Shown piece by piece: positions 35,253 to 43,759 of a DNA stretch of 64,000 nucleotides (positions are counted from its first letter, which is position 1; every line of letters starts with the position of its first letter). Location: NCBI GenBank assembly GCA_913061075.1, contig CAJXSK010000001.1:62001-126000 (forward strand), in the 5' to 3' direction. The notes under the pieces were generated by a model. The model searched no databases. It was not told the origin of the DNA and worked only from the letters and a program-made list of their open reading frames with translations. This DNA is from an uncultured Piscirickettsiaceae bacterium. GTDB taxonomy: Bacteria; Pseudomonadota; Gammaproteobacteria; Methylococcales; Cycloclasticaceae. The position numbers and the translations under genes are program-made.

Positions 35253-35260
35253 CGATTGAT

Positions 35261-36373
35261 ATGACGTTTTCGTCTGACGACAAACGATTTATGACTCGTG
35301 CATTAGAACTGGCCGAGCAGGGAAAATACAGCGCCAAACCAAACCCTTGTGTGGGTTGCGTCATTGTTCAAGGGAATCAAGTTATTGGCGAAGGTTGGCA
35401 TGAAAAAGCTGGTGAAGCACATGCGGAAGTCCACGCGTTAAAACAAGCAGGTGATGCGGCTATAAGCGCAACGGCCTACGTAACACTTGAACCGTGTAGT
35501 CACCAAGGCAAAACCTCTCCCTGTGCTGATGCGCTGATAGGCGCAAATATTGCACGCGTTGTTATCGCGATGCAGGATCCAAATCCACTCGTGTCTGGGC
35601 AAGGCATTGAAAGACTTCGTGCCGCTGGCATTGATGTTTCCATTGGATTAATGGAAGAAGAAGCTGAATCGCTTAATACGGCTTTTATTCATAAAATGAA
35701 AACGGGGCAACCGTTTATTATGAGCAAAGTGGCGATGAGCTTAGATGGAAAAACTGCCATGGCATCCGGCGAAAGCCAATGGATAACAGGGGCGCAAGCA
35801 CGAGAAGATGTACACCGCTTACGCGCCCAAAGCGACGTTGTGATAACGGGCGTGGGAACGGTTTTAACTGATAACCCTCAATTAACAGCGCGAGATGGGC
35901 TAGGCAACCGCGTAATAAAGCAGCCGCACATTGTCGTGTTAGATTCAAAACTAAAAACACCGCTAGATGCAGCCTTGTTCAATAGCGGCGTTGGCGTGAC
36001 GTTATTAACATGCAGTACTGACGTGTCAGCCATACAAGCCTTGCGTGAAACAGGTTGTAACGTTGAAGTTGTTGCGGCTGATACGAAAGGCCAAGTGGAT
36101 TTGCAAGCCGTTCATAAATGGCTTTGTGAGCAGCCCATTAATAGGGTGATGATAGAGGCGGGTGCGTTATTAAACGGCGCGTGCTTACAAGCGGGACTTG
36201 TTGATGAGCTAATTGTTTATATGGCACCGAGTGCGTTGGGCGCTGATGCCCGTGGTGCGTTTGCAATGCCGACTATTTCCCAGTTATCTGACCGTATTCA
36301 GTTGAATTACACGTCAATGGATAAGATGGGCAATGACATTAAATTAACGTATAGCGTAAATAAAGAGGCATAG
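35261..36373 (+). CDS. ribD: Bifunctional riboflavin deaminase/reductase RibD
   Basis: 370 residues in two domains. The deaminase domain (1 to about 145) has the zinc motifs HAEVHALKQAG (about 51-61) and TLEPCSHQGKTSPC (about 76-89). The reductase domain (about 150 onward) has SKVAMSLDGKTAMASGESQWITG and a C-terminal Rossmann part. It performs the second and third steps of riboflavin synthesis from the GTP branch. The stop TAG is directly followed by the ribE ATG. Confidence 0.96.
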   Translation: MTFSSDDKRFMTRALELAEQGKYSAKPNPCVGCVIVQGNQVIGEGWHEKAGEAHAEVHALKQAGDAAISATAYVTLEPCSHQGKTSPCADALIGANIARVVIAMQDPNPLVSGQGIERLRAAGIDVSIGLMEEEAESLNTAFIHKMKTGQPFIMSKVAMSLDGKTAMASGESQWITGAQAREDVHRLRAQSDVVITGVGTVLTDNPQLTARDGLGNRVIKQPHIVVLDSKLKTPLDAALFNSGVGVTLLTCSTDVSAIQALRETGCNVEVVAADTKGQVDLQAVHKWLCEQPINRVMIEAGALLNGACLQAGLVDELIVYMAPSALGADARGAFAMPTISQLSDRIQLNYTSMDKMGNDIKLTYSVNKEA

Positions 36374-37027
36374 ATGTTTACAGGCATTATCGAAGCGATA
36401 GGTGAAATTAAACGTGTTGAACAGCAACAAGGCGATGTGCGTTTAACGGTCGCGACTAACGATTTGAATTTAAGCGATGCTCAACTGGGCGATAGCATTG
36501 CCGTTAACGGCGTTTGCTTAACGGCTATAGAATTATCTGAAAAGCAGTTCGTTGCAGATGTGTCGAATGAAACATTATCGGCCACAACAATGGCTGATAT
36601 AAAAGCAGGTTCACCGGTCAATTTAGAATGCGCATTACAAGCACAAACACGTTTAGGCGGCCATATGGTGAGTGGCCATGTGGATGGCGTAGGCCGTATA
36701 TTAGAACGCAAACCCGATGCGCGTTCTGTGCGTTTTACCTTTGAAATGCCTGCTGAGATATCACGCTATGTTGCGCAAAAGGGCTCTATTTGTATTGATG
36801 GCATAAGCCTTACGGTCAACACGGTTGATGATGTGTCTTTCTCCGTTAATATTGTGCCGCATACATTAGAGATGACAACGTTAGGACGCCGCAATGTGGG
36901 CGATGCTGTCAACCTAGAGGTCGATGTGATTGCGCGGTACCTAGAGAGATTAATGTTGGGTCAATCTACAACGGAGCCAACGGTTGATTACAAAGCCTTA
37001 CTTGAAAAAAATGGGTTCATGTCTTAA
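36374..37027 (+). CDS. ribE: Riboflavin synthase, alpha subunit
   Basis: 217 residues made of two lumazine-binding repeats. It begins MFTGIIEAIGEI, the family hallmark. NGVCLTAIEL and VSNETLSATTMADIKAGSPVNLE belong to repeat 1, and DGISLTVNTV and VPHTLEMTTLGRRNVGDAVNLEVD are their counterparts in repeat 2. It dismutates two 6,7-dimethyl-8-ribityllumazine molecules to riboflavin. The ATG follows the ribD stop directly. About 97 bases without a gene separate it from ribBX; no FMN riboswitch signature is seen there. Confidence 0.96.
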   Translation: MFTGIIEAIGEIKRVEQQQGDVRLTVATNDLNLSDAQLGDSIAVNGVCLTAIELSEKQFVADVSNETLSATTMADIKAGSPVNLECALQAQTRLGGHMVSGHVDGVGRILERKPDARSVRFTFEMPAEISRYVAQKGSICIDGISLTVNTVDDVSFSVNIVPHTLEMTTLGRRNVGDAVNLEVDVIARYLERLMLGQSTTEPTVDYKALLEKNGFMS

Positions 37028-37123
37028 GTGCGAGCAAAAACCACGCTGTATTAAGTAATAAATCGGTAAATAGTCACGGCTTAATCGGCTACAATAGCCG
37101 CAAATTCTGTACAAACACACGTA

Positions 37124-38227
37124 ATGAATACTACTCAAGAAATCATTGATGATCTGAAGCAAGGCAAAATCGTTATCATTATGGATGACGAAGATCGCGA
37201 AAACGAAGGCGATTTATTGATGCTTGCTGAGCACGTTCGCCCTCAAGATGTTAATTTTATGGCGAGTTATGGGCGAGGGTTGATTTGCTTAACCTTAACG
37301 CGTGAACGTTGTCAGCAATTACGCTTACCGTTGATGGTGAATGATAATCAAGCGGCTTTTTCAACCAACTTCACGATGTCTATTGAAGCGGCTGAAGGTG
37401 TGACAACTGGTATATCAGCAGCAGATCGAGCAAAAACTATTTTGGCGGCGGTGAAGCCAGATGCAAAGCCAACGGATATTGTTCAACCAGGGCATATTTT
37501 TCCGTTAATGGCGCAACCGGGTGGGGTGTTAAATCGTACTGGCCATACAGAAGCGGGGTGTGATCTAGCTAGATTGGCCGGTGGCGAACCGGCTGCGGTG
37601 ATTGTTGAAATATTAAATGACGATGGCAGCATGGCGCGCCGAGATGATTTAAAAGTGTTTGCCGAAAAGCACGAGCTTAAAATAGGCACGATTGCTGATT
37701 TGATTCATTACCGTATTCAGAATGAAAAAAATGTTGAGCGGGTGAGTAGCTGCGAATACCCAACGGAATACGGCGACTTTAGATTACATGCATTCCAAGA
37801 CCAGATAGGTAACAAATTGCATTTGGCGTTAACACATGGCGATGTGAATACAGATGAGCCCGTATTGGTTCGCGTAAATGCAAAAAGTACCTTGGCTGAT
37901 TTGCTTCATGCCAAAGAAAGTGACCATTATCCATTGCCTAGGGCCATGCGTAAAATTGTTGAAGAGGGGCGGGGCGCGCTCATTTTGATTCGTAACCAAG
38001 AAGATGACCAATCTATTGTTGAGTTCATTCACGAGCAAGAAATGAAAGAAAAAGGTGTGGATCAGCCTACTACTCAGCAGTCGGTCGACTCGAGAACAGT
38101 GGGTGTTGGTTGTCAAATACTATCCGATCTAGGGATCAAGAAATTAAAACTGATTGGCACGCCAACGAAATATACGGGTTTAGCGGGTTTTGATATTGAG
38201 ATTGTTGAACACGTCTCTTTAGATTAG
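37124..38227 (+). CDS. ribB: 3,4-dihydroxy-2-butanone 4-phosphate synthase with degenerate GTP cyclohydrolase II domain (RibBX)
   Basis: 367 residues. The N-terminal half is a complete DHBP synthase: [21 protein letters not shown] (about 19-39), [24 protein letters not shown], and [17 protein letters not shown]. The C-terminal half has the GTP cyclohydrolase II fold but lacks the zinc triad; the ECLTGD...LRCDCG stretch is replaced by [21 protein letters not shown]. Such RibBX forms are common in gammaproteobacteria and are thought to be inactive as cyclohydrolases, so a separate RibA should exist elsewhere. It is in the riboflavin cluster before ribH. Confidence 0.92.
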   Translation: MNTTQEIIDDLKQGKIVIIMDDEDRENEGDLLMLAEHVRPQDVNFMASYGRGLICLTLTRERCQQLRLPLMVNDNQAAFSTNFTMSIEAAEGVTTGISAADRAKTILAAVKPDAKPTDIVQPGHIFPLMAQPGGVLNRTGHTEAGCDLARLAGGEPAAVIVEILNDDGSMARRDDLKVFAEKHELKIGTIADLIHYRIQNEKNVERVSSCEYPTEYGDFRLHAFQDQIGNKLHLALTHGDVNTDEPVLVRVNAKSTLADLLHAKESDHYPLPRAMRKIVEEGRGALILIRNQEDDQSIVEFIHEQEMKEKGVDQPTTQQSVDSRTVGVGCQILSDLGIKKLKLIGTPTKYTGLAGFDIEIVEHVSLD

Positions 38228-38283
38228 CAGTAACGAACACTGATATAATTACTCATAATTTATAACCATACACAGGTTTTAAC

Positions 38284-38763
38284 ATGGCAGATGTAAAAAT
38301 AATTGAAGGCAATATGATTGTGCGCGATGCACGTTTTTGTTTGTTGGTAGGTCGCTTTAATAGCTTTATTGTCGATCAGTTAGAAGGTGGTGCAATTGAA
38401 ACATTGTTGCGTCACGGTGCAGACATCAAAAATATTGATGTGGTGAAAGTGCCCGGCGCATTTGAAATGCCATTGGCTGCGCAACGCATTGCAGGACAAG
38501 GTAAATACGATGCTATTATTGGTTTAGGCGCGGTTATTCGTGGCGGCACGCCGCATTTTGAATATGTGTCTGGCGAAGTGACTAAAGGCTTAGCAACGGT
38601 TTCACTTCAAGCAAACTTACCCGTAACATTTGGTGTGTTAACGGTAGATTCTATTGAACAAGCTATTGAGCGCGCTGGTACAAAAGCGGGTAACAAGGGT
38701 GTAGAAGCTGCGTTGGCAGCCATTGAGATGGTTAACGTATTAAAGGTGTTAGACGCCGAATGA
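38284..38763 (+). CDS. ribH: 6,7-dimethyl-8-ribityllumazine synthase
   Basis: 159 residues, the family's usual size. Landmarks: [25 protein letters not shown] (about 17-41), [17 protein letters not shown] (about 58-74), [25 protein letters not shown] (about 80-104) with the catalytic His, and [27 protein letters not shown]. It condenses the RibD-branch pyrimidine with DHBP from RibBX. It overlaps nusB by four bases (ATGA), so the two are translationally coupled. Confidence 0.97.
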   Translation: MADVKIIEGNMIVRDARFCLLVGRFNSFIVDQLEGGAIETLLRHGADIKNIDVVKVPGAFEMPLAAQRIAGQGKYDAIIGLGAVIRGGTPHFEYVSGEVTKGLATVSLQANLPVTFGVLTVDSIEQAIERAGTKAGNKGVEAALAAIEMVNVLKVLDAE

Positions 38764-39200
38764 GTTCACCTAAAAGTAGTGCAAGACAGGTTGCACTTCA
38801 AGCACTATATCAATGGCAAGTAACAGGTCAGAACTTAGAAGAGTTGCAGAAGCAATTTGAAGGTGATCCTGAGTACGGCAAATTTCATAAAAACTTCTTC
38901 ATCGGTTTGTTAACAGGCGTCGTTGATAAAATTAGCGATCTGGATACGGTTATTAGCGAATTCACTTCACGAGATTTAGAGAAAATAGACCCGATTGAAA
39001 AAGCGGTTCTACGTTTGGGTAGTTATGAATTATTGTTTAAGCCCGAAGTGCCATACCGAGTGGCTATTAATGAGTCTGTTAAGTTGGCAAAACGTTTTGG
39101 CTCATCGAAAAGTCATACGTTCGTTAACAGTGTGCTGGACAAGATAGCTAAGAAATCGAGAGCGGTTGAGATTAGCGCTAATATTAAGAAAGCTAAGTAA
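38760..39200 (+). CDS. nusB: Transcription antitermination factor NusB
   Basis: 146 residues: [24 protein letters not shown] at the start, [33 protein letters not shown] in the middle and [36 protein letters not shown] at the end, the complete NusB helical pattern. It works with NusE (S10) at boxA of rRNA operons. Overlap with ribH and position before thiL match the usual ribH-nusB-thiL order. Confidence 0.96.
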   Translation: MSSPKSSARQVALQALYQWQVTGQNLEELQKQFEGDPEYGKFHKNFFIGLLTGVVDKISDLDTVISEFTSRDLEKIDPIEKAVLRLGSYELLFKPEVPYRVAINESVKLAKRFGSSKSHTFVNSVLDKIAKKSRAVEISANIKKAK

Positions 39201-39213
39201 CAATCTCCGTGAT

Positions 39214-40200
39214 ATGGCGCTGTCTGAATTCACGTTAATAAATCAATATTTCAATAAGAATGTTGATGCTGCATTTCCTGCCGCATTAGGCATTGGGGAT
39301 GATTGTGCGTTAGTTGATATCCCACCTAATATGCAATTGGTTGTTAGCACGGATACATTGGTTGAAACGGTTCACTTCTTATCGAACAGCGACCCTTATT
39401 TATTAGGGCATAAATCATTAGCAGTAAACTTAAGCGACTTATCCGCGATGGGGGCAAAACCTGCTTGGGTGTCACTTGCGCTTACATTGCCAAAAGCCGA
39501 TGACAATTGGGTGAAAGAATTCAGCAAAGGCTTCTTATCGCTAGCTCAAAGCCATTCGATGCAATTGATTGGTGGTGATACAACACAAGGGCCGTTAAGC
39601 ATTAGTGTCACCGTTATGGGGTTGTTGCCAAAAGGTAAAGCGCTTAAACGTTCAGGCGCAAACGTAGGCGACGGCGTGTATGTATCTGGCACAATTGGCA
39701 GTGCGGGGTTGGGTTTAATAAAAGCACAGCAAACGGCAACTGATGCTTCAGATGAGGATTTAGCTCAGTACTTAAAACCTACGTCAAACATCGATTTAGG
39801 GGAACAGCTATTACCGCTTGCTAGCGCATGTATAGATGTTTCTGATGGCCTAGCGGCAGACCTTACGCATATCCTTAATGCCAGTGGCGTTGCAGCCAGA
39901 GTCTTTCATAAAAACTTGCCGATGTCAGACAGGGTGAAAGAACATATTGAAGAGTTACAAGATGCTCTATGGCCCTATTCAACGGGCGATGATTATCAGC
40001 TGTGCTTTACGCTACCTAAAGCATTAACAAATGATAAAACAATCGCGGAACTGACCGCAAACAAATCAATAACTAAAATTGGTAGTATTGAGGCGGGTGA
40101 TGGTTTAACTGTTGTGCTGCCAGATGGTTCTGAAAAAACGATTGATAAGGGATTTCAGCACTTTAATAGTAGCGCCTCTGAGACTAGCCATGACAAATAA
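39214..40200 (+). CDS. thiL: Thiamine-monophosphate kinase
   Basis: About 328 residues from ATG 39214 (MALSEFTLINQYF). The track start at 39166 lies inside nusB and is less likely. Motifs: GIGDDCALVD (about 25-34), VSTDTLVETVHF, HKSLAVNLSDLSAMGAKP (about 70-87), IGGDTTQGPLSISVTVMG and DVSDGLAADLTHI. It phosphorylates thiamine monophosphate to the diphosphate cofactor. The 3' end overlaps pgpA by 11 bases, so coupling of translation is likely. Confidence 0.94.
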   Translation: MALSEFTLINQYFNKNVDAAFPAALGIGDDCALVDIPPNMQLVVSTDTLVETVHFLSNSDPYLLGHKSLAVNLSDLSAMGAKPAWVSLALTLPKADDNWVKEFSKGFLSLAQSHSMQLIGGDTTQGPLSISVTVMGLLPKGKALKRSGANVGDGVYVSGTIGSAGLGLIKAQQTATDASDEDLAQYLKPTSNIDLGEQLLPLASACIDVSDGLAADLTHILNASGVAARVFHKNLPMSDRVKEHIEELQDALWPYSTGDDYQLCFTLPKALTNDKTIAELTANKSITKIGSIEAGDGLTVVLPDGSEKTIDKGFQHFNSSASETSHDK

Positions 40201-40675
40201 AACACCAACATTTAAACAGTTGCTAAAAAATCCAGTGCATTTATTGGCATTTGGTTTTGGTTCTGGTTTGGCGAAAAAGGGACCAGGTACAGCAGGCACG
40301 CTCATGGCTGTTCCTATTTATTATGGCTTGTTTCAAATGGGCGAGAATGTTTATTTGACCTCTCTGGTCATCATTTCATTCGTCGGTATTTGGATTTGTG
40401 GAAAAACGGCTGATGATATTGGTGTTCATGACCATGGCGGGATTGTTTGGGATGAAATTGCAGGCTTTTTGCTCACTATGCTGTGGGTTTCATTTAGTTG
40501 GTTAAATGTATTGCTAGGGTTTATATACTTTAGGGTGTTCGATATTTTAAAACCATGGCCAATTAACCTTCTAGATAGGCACGTAAAAGGCGGATTTGGC
40601 ATTATGGTGGACGATATATTGGCCGGATTAATGGCTGCCTTGTGTTTATACCTAACAAACCAATTTATTTTATAA
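40190..40675 (+). CDS. pgpA: Phosphatidylglycerophosphatase A
   Basis: About 161 residues from ATG 40190. The track start at 40112 would lie far inside thiL. The PgpA pattern is FGFGSGLAKKGPGTAGTL (about 20-37), DDIGVHDHGGIVWDEIAGFLLTM (with the acidic metal-binding residues), FRVFDILKPWPINLLD and GGFGIMVDDILAG. Four membrane helices are predicted. It removes the phosphate from phosphatidylglycerophosphate in the inner membrane. It closes the riboflavin/nusB/thiL cluster. Confidence 0.94.
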   Translation: MTNKTPTFKQLLKNPVHLLAFGFGSGLAKKGPGTAGTLMAVPIYYGLFQMGENVYLTSLVIISFVGIWICGKTADDIGVHDHGGIVWDEIAGFLLTMLWVSFSWLNVLLGFIYFRVFDILKPWPINLLDRHVKGGFGIMVDDILAGLMAALCLYLTNQFIL

Positions 40676-40736
40676 ATCTTGTCTATTTAGATTGTAAATA
40701 GACAGTATATCTAGTATTATTCCGCCTCTAAATTGA

Positions 40737-40813
<77 letters not shown>

Positions 40814-40828
40814 ATTTACAAAAAAAAG

Positions 40829-40874
40829 CCTTGGAAAATAGTTGTTTTAACGATTATTTCCCAAGGTTTTTTTT
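40829..40874 (+). terminator. Terminator of the initiator tRNA gene
   Basis: CCTTGG pairs with CCAAGG, extended by AAATA/TATTT, and is followed by eight T. It ends 61 bases after the tRNA. The track ORF 40753-40935 runs over the tRNA and this hairpin and is not a gene. Confidence 0.8.
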
Positions 40875-40954
40875 CGTTATATGGCTTCTAGTTTTAATAT
40901 GGCGTTCTATTTATATTGACGTAATTGTTCACTAAATGATTGTAGGGTAGAGAA

Positions 40955-41737
40955 ATGGATTTAAAAGGAAAAACAGCAATAATAACAGGTTCAACATCGG
41001 GTATCGGGTTGGGCATTGCGCAAGGGTTTGCTGCGCAAGGTATCAATATTATGATGAATGGGTTTGGTGATTCTGTCGAGATCGAAAAAGAACGTGTTGC
41101 GATTGAAAAGCTAGGTGTTAAGTGTATCTATAACGGTGCTGATATGACCAAACCTGATGAAGTAACATCGATGGTTGAAGAGGCAGCGAAGGTTTTCGGC
41201 TCAATTGATATTTTGGTTAACAATGCGGGTATTCAGCATGTTGCGCCTGTCGAAGAGTTTGCACCTGAAAAGTGGGATGCGATTATAGCGATTAACATGT
41301 CTTCGAGTTTTCATACAGTACGTGCCGCTATTCCACATATGAAAAAACAAGGCTGGGGCCGGATCATTAATATTGCGTCTGCTCATGGGCTTATTGCTTC
41401 GCCGTTTAAATCAGCCTATGTGACTGCCAAACATGGTGTGTTGGGCTTTACTAAAACGATTGCTTTAGAAGTGGCTGAAGACAATATTACCTGCAACGCA
41501 ATTTGTCCGGGTTATGTGATGACACCTTTAGTTGAAAAACAAATTCCAGATACTGCTAAGGCGCGCGGTATTAGTGAAGAAGAAGTGAAGCGCGACGTGC
41601 TATTGTCGGCTCAGTGGACTAAGAAATTTGTGACGGTTGAAGAGTTAGCTGGTACGTCTTTATTTTTGTGTTCTGAGTTTGCGGAAAATATCACAGGCAC
41701 TCATATTTCTGTTGATGGCGGCTGGACTGCCGGTTAA
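40955..41737 (+). CDS. bdhA: 3-hydroxybutyrate dehydrogenase
   Basis: 260 residues of the classical SDR family: TGSTSGIGLGIAQGF (NAD motif, about 11-25), NNAGIQHVAPVEEF (about 88-101), the Ser/Tyr/Lys triad in IASAHGLIASPFKSAYVTAKHG and ICPGYVMTPLVEKQIP, followed by the helical region with WTKKFVTVEELA that is typical of BdhA. It oxidises 3-hydroxybutyrate to acetoacetate. The next two genes, for acetoacetate decarboxylase and a patatin, follow at gaps of 21 and 25 bases and form a probable operon. Confidence 0.92.
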   Translation: MDLKGKTAIITGSTSGIGLGIAQGFAAQGINIMMNGFGDSVEIEKERVAIEKLGVKCIYNGADMTKPDEVTSMVEEAAKVFGSIDILVNNAGIQHVAPVEEFAPEKWDAIIAINMSSSFHTVRAAIPHMKKQGWGRIINIASAHGLIASPFKSAYVTAKHGVLGFTKTIALEVAEDNITCNAICPGYVMTPLVEKQIPDTAKARGISEEEVKRDVLLSAQWTKKFVTVEELAGTSLFLCSEFAENITGTHISVDGGWTAG

Positions 41738-41758
41738 TAAACGCGTTGGAAAAAGCAA

Positions 41759-42538
41759 ATGAACACTAAAGATATTTTAAACTTACCATCGATGCCGCTG
41801 GCATCACCGAGTTACCCAAAAGGCCCGTATCGTTTTATAGACCGTGAGTACCTGATTATTACGTATGAATCAGATCCTGCCGCTATTCGCGCGCAATTAC
41901 CTGAGCCACTAGAACCAGATGGTTCTAATACGGTGTTATACGAATTCATTAAGATGCCAGATAGCTCTGGATTTGGTAGTTACACAGAAAGTGGCATTGT
42001 TATTCCTGCCAGCTATCAAGGCGAAGCTGTTAACTTTACATCGCAAATGTATTTGGATATTGAGTCGCCTATTTCGGGTGGTCGAGAAATTTGGGGTTTC
42101 CCAAAAAAATTGGCACAACCCACATTAAGCACCCAAGAAGACACGTTAACAGGCACGTTGGATTACGCTGGGGAACGGGTTGCGATGGGCACCATGCGCT
42201 ATAAGCAAGAACAGCTAACGTATAACTTACATGATGAGGTGGTGTGTACCAGTTGTGTCGATACGTTAACTGACAAAATGATGACGACACAGGTTAACCT
42301 GAAGCTTATCCCTGATGTTGATGGAACGCCCGCGATAGCGCAGTTGGTTGCATACAATTTGGCCGATATTGATATAAAGGGCGCCTGGTCGGGCCCAGCT
42401 CGTTTGCATTTGATTCCGCATGTAAATGCACCTGTGGCTGACTTACCCGTTAAGCAGGTCGTTGGTGGGATGCATTTCATCGCTGACTTAACGCTACCTT
42501 ATGGTCGTGTCTTACATGACTATTTGGGCACTAAATAA
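41759..42538 (+). CDS. adc: Acetoacetate decarboxylase
   Basis: 259 residues matching Adc: [22 protein letters not shown] near the start (about 20-41), [23 protein letters not shown], and [13 protein letters not shown] (about 108-120), which holds the two adjacent lysines, one forming the Schiff base. [20 protein letters not shown] is the C-terminal signature. It splits acetoacetate to acetone and CO2. Behind bdhA it would send 3-hydroxybutyrate carbon to acetone; some family members have other substrates, so the exact activity is inferred. Confidence 0.88.
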   Translation: MNTKDILNLPSMPLASPSYPKGPYRFIDREYLIITYESDPAAIRAQLPEPLEPDGSNTVLYEFIKMPDSSGFGSYTESGIVIPASYQGEAVNFTSQMYLDIESPISGGREIWGFPKKLAQPTLSTQEDTLTGTLDYAGERVAMGTMRYKQEQLTYNLHDEVVCTSCVDTLTDKMMTTQVNLKLIPDVDGTPAIAQLVAYNLADIDIKGAWSGPARLHLIPHVNAPVADLPVKQVVGGMHFIADLTLPYGRVLHDYLGTK

Positions 42539-42563
42539 TCGTTTTACGTAGGTAACTAAATTA

Positions 42564-43661
42564 ATGACACAACAAAGTAGTAAAGTAGAAAAAACCATTA
42601 ACCTTGCGCTACAAGGCGGGGGAGCGCACGGTGCATTCACTTGGGGTGTTTTAGATAAGCTTTTAGAAGATGGTCGTATTGGTATTGATGGCATTTGTGC
42701 GACCAGTGCGGGCACGATGAATGCTTGCGTGTTAGCGTCGGGAATGCAGAAAGGTGGCCCAGAGAAAGCACGTGAGAGCCTACATGATTTTTGGTGGCGT
42801 ATATCAGAAGCGGGTAAAGCAATGAAGCCAATGAGCAAATGGCCTCTAGAAAAGTATATGCCATGGAAAGTGCCTGATACGTTAAATTTCATGGTGACAG
42901 ATTTCATGTCGCGTGTTTTTTCACCTGAGCAACTTAATCCATTTAATGTGAACCCATTGCGTGATGTATTAGCAGATGCAGTTGATTTTGAAGCCTTGAA
43001 TAAAGATGACGACATCAAGTTGTTCATTAGTACAACACATGTTCAAAGTGGCAGAGTGCGTGTGTTTAATACTAAAGATGTTACGTTAGATGTGGCCATG
43101 GCGTCTGCTTGCTTACCGTTGATATTTAAAGCAGTATCGATAGACGATGAAGACTATTGGGATGGCGGTTATGTTGGAAACCCGGCCTTGTTTCCTCTCT
43201 TCTACAAAACAGATAGTAGGGATTTATTAATCGTACATATCAATCCAATAAATCGTTTTGATACGCCAACAACGGCAACAGAAATTGTTAGTCGTATTAA
43301 TGAAATTAGTTTTAACGCATCGTTGTTATCAGAAATGCGTTCAATAGCGTTTGTGAAAAAATTACTTGAGCACGAAATGCTCAAAGAAGAACATAAAGCC
43401 GATTTTAAGAATATTCTTGTACATTCCGTACGGGCAGACGATGCATTAGTGGACTTATCATTAAGTAGTAAATTTAATTCTGATTGGGATTTTCTAACAT
43501 CCTTGCGTGATAAAGGCCGAGAAGAAATGTCGGTATGGTTAGAGCGGAATTTTGATGCTATAGGTGTGAGTGACTCAGTGGACTTACATAAGACTTTTTT
43601 AAACTCGAATACAAAGATATTTGAAGATGAAAGCGGTCTTCATAGGCATGTGAAAACTTAG
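42564..43661 (+). CDS. Patatin-like phospholipase family protein
   Basis: 365 residues with a patatin domain: the oxyanion loop ALQGGGAHGAFTWGVLD (about 13-29), the nucleophile elbow CATSAGTMNACVL (about 47-59) and the catalytic Asp in WDGGYVGNP (about 190). The elbow reads A-x-S-x-G where G-x-S-x-G is normal. Helices after about 240 are typical of the bacterial clade. A bdhA-patatin pairing is known from Legionella and suggests a link with 3-hydroxybutyrate or PHB turnover. The substrate may be a lipid or polyester and is not shown. Confidence 0.85.
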   Translation: MTQQSSKVEKTINLALQGGGAHGAFTWGVLDKLLEDGRIGIDGICATSAGTMNACVLASGMQKGGPEKARESLHDFWWRISEAGKAMKPMSKWPLEKYMPWKVPDTLNFMVTDFMSRVFSPEQLNPFNVNPLRDVLADAVDFEALNKDDDIKLFISTTHVQSGRVRVFNTKDVTLDVAMASACLPLIFKAVSIDDEDYWDGGYVGNPALFPLFYKTDSRDLLIVHINPINRFDTPTTATEIVSRINEISFNASLLSEMRSIAFVKKLLEHEMLKEEHKADFKNILVHSVRADDALVDLSLSSKFNSDWDFLTSLRDKGREEMSVWLERNFDAIGVSDSVDLHKTFLNSNTKIFEDESGLHRHVKT

Positions 43662-43759
43662 AACATACGAATTAATTTAGGTGGTTTTCTTTTTAAGACT
43701 TGAAAAATTGAATTAAATCACCAGTTATAAGTATCAAATTAATAATTTTGGATTTAAAA

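Noticed and set aside
37028-37123. Possible FMN riboswitch before ribBX
   Set aside because: None of the conserved RFN element strings (such as GGGGCAGGGTGAAA) occur here, and the gap is too short for one plus a terminator.
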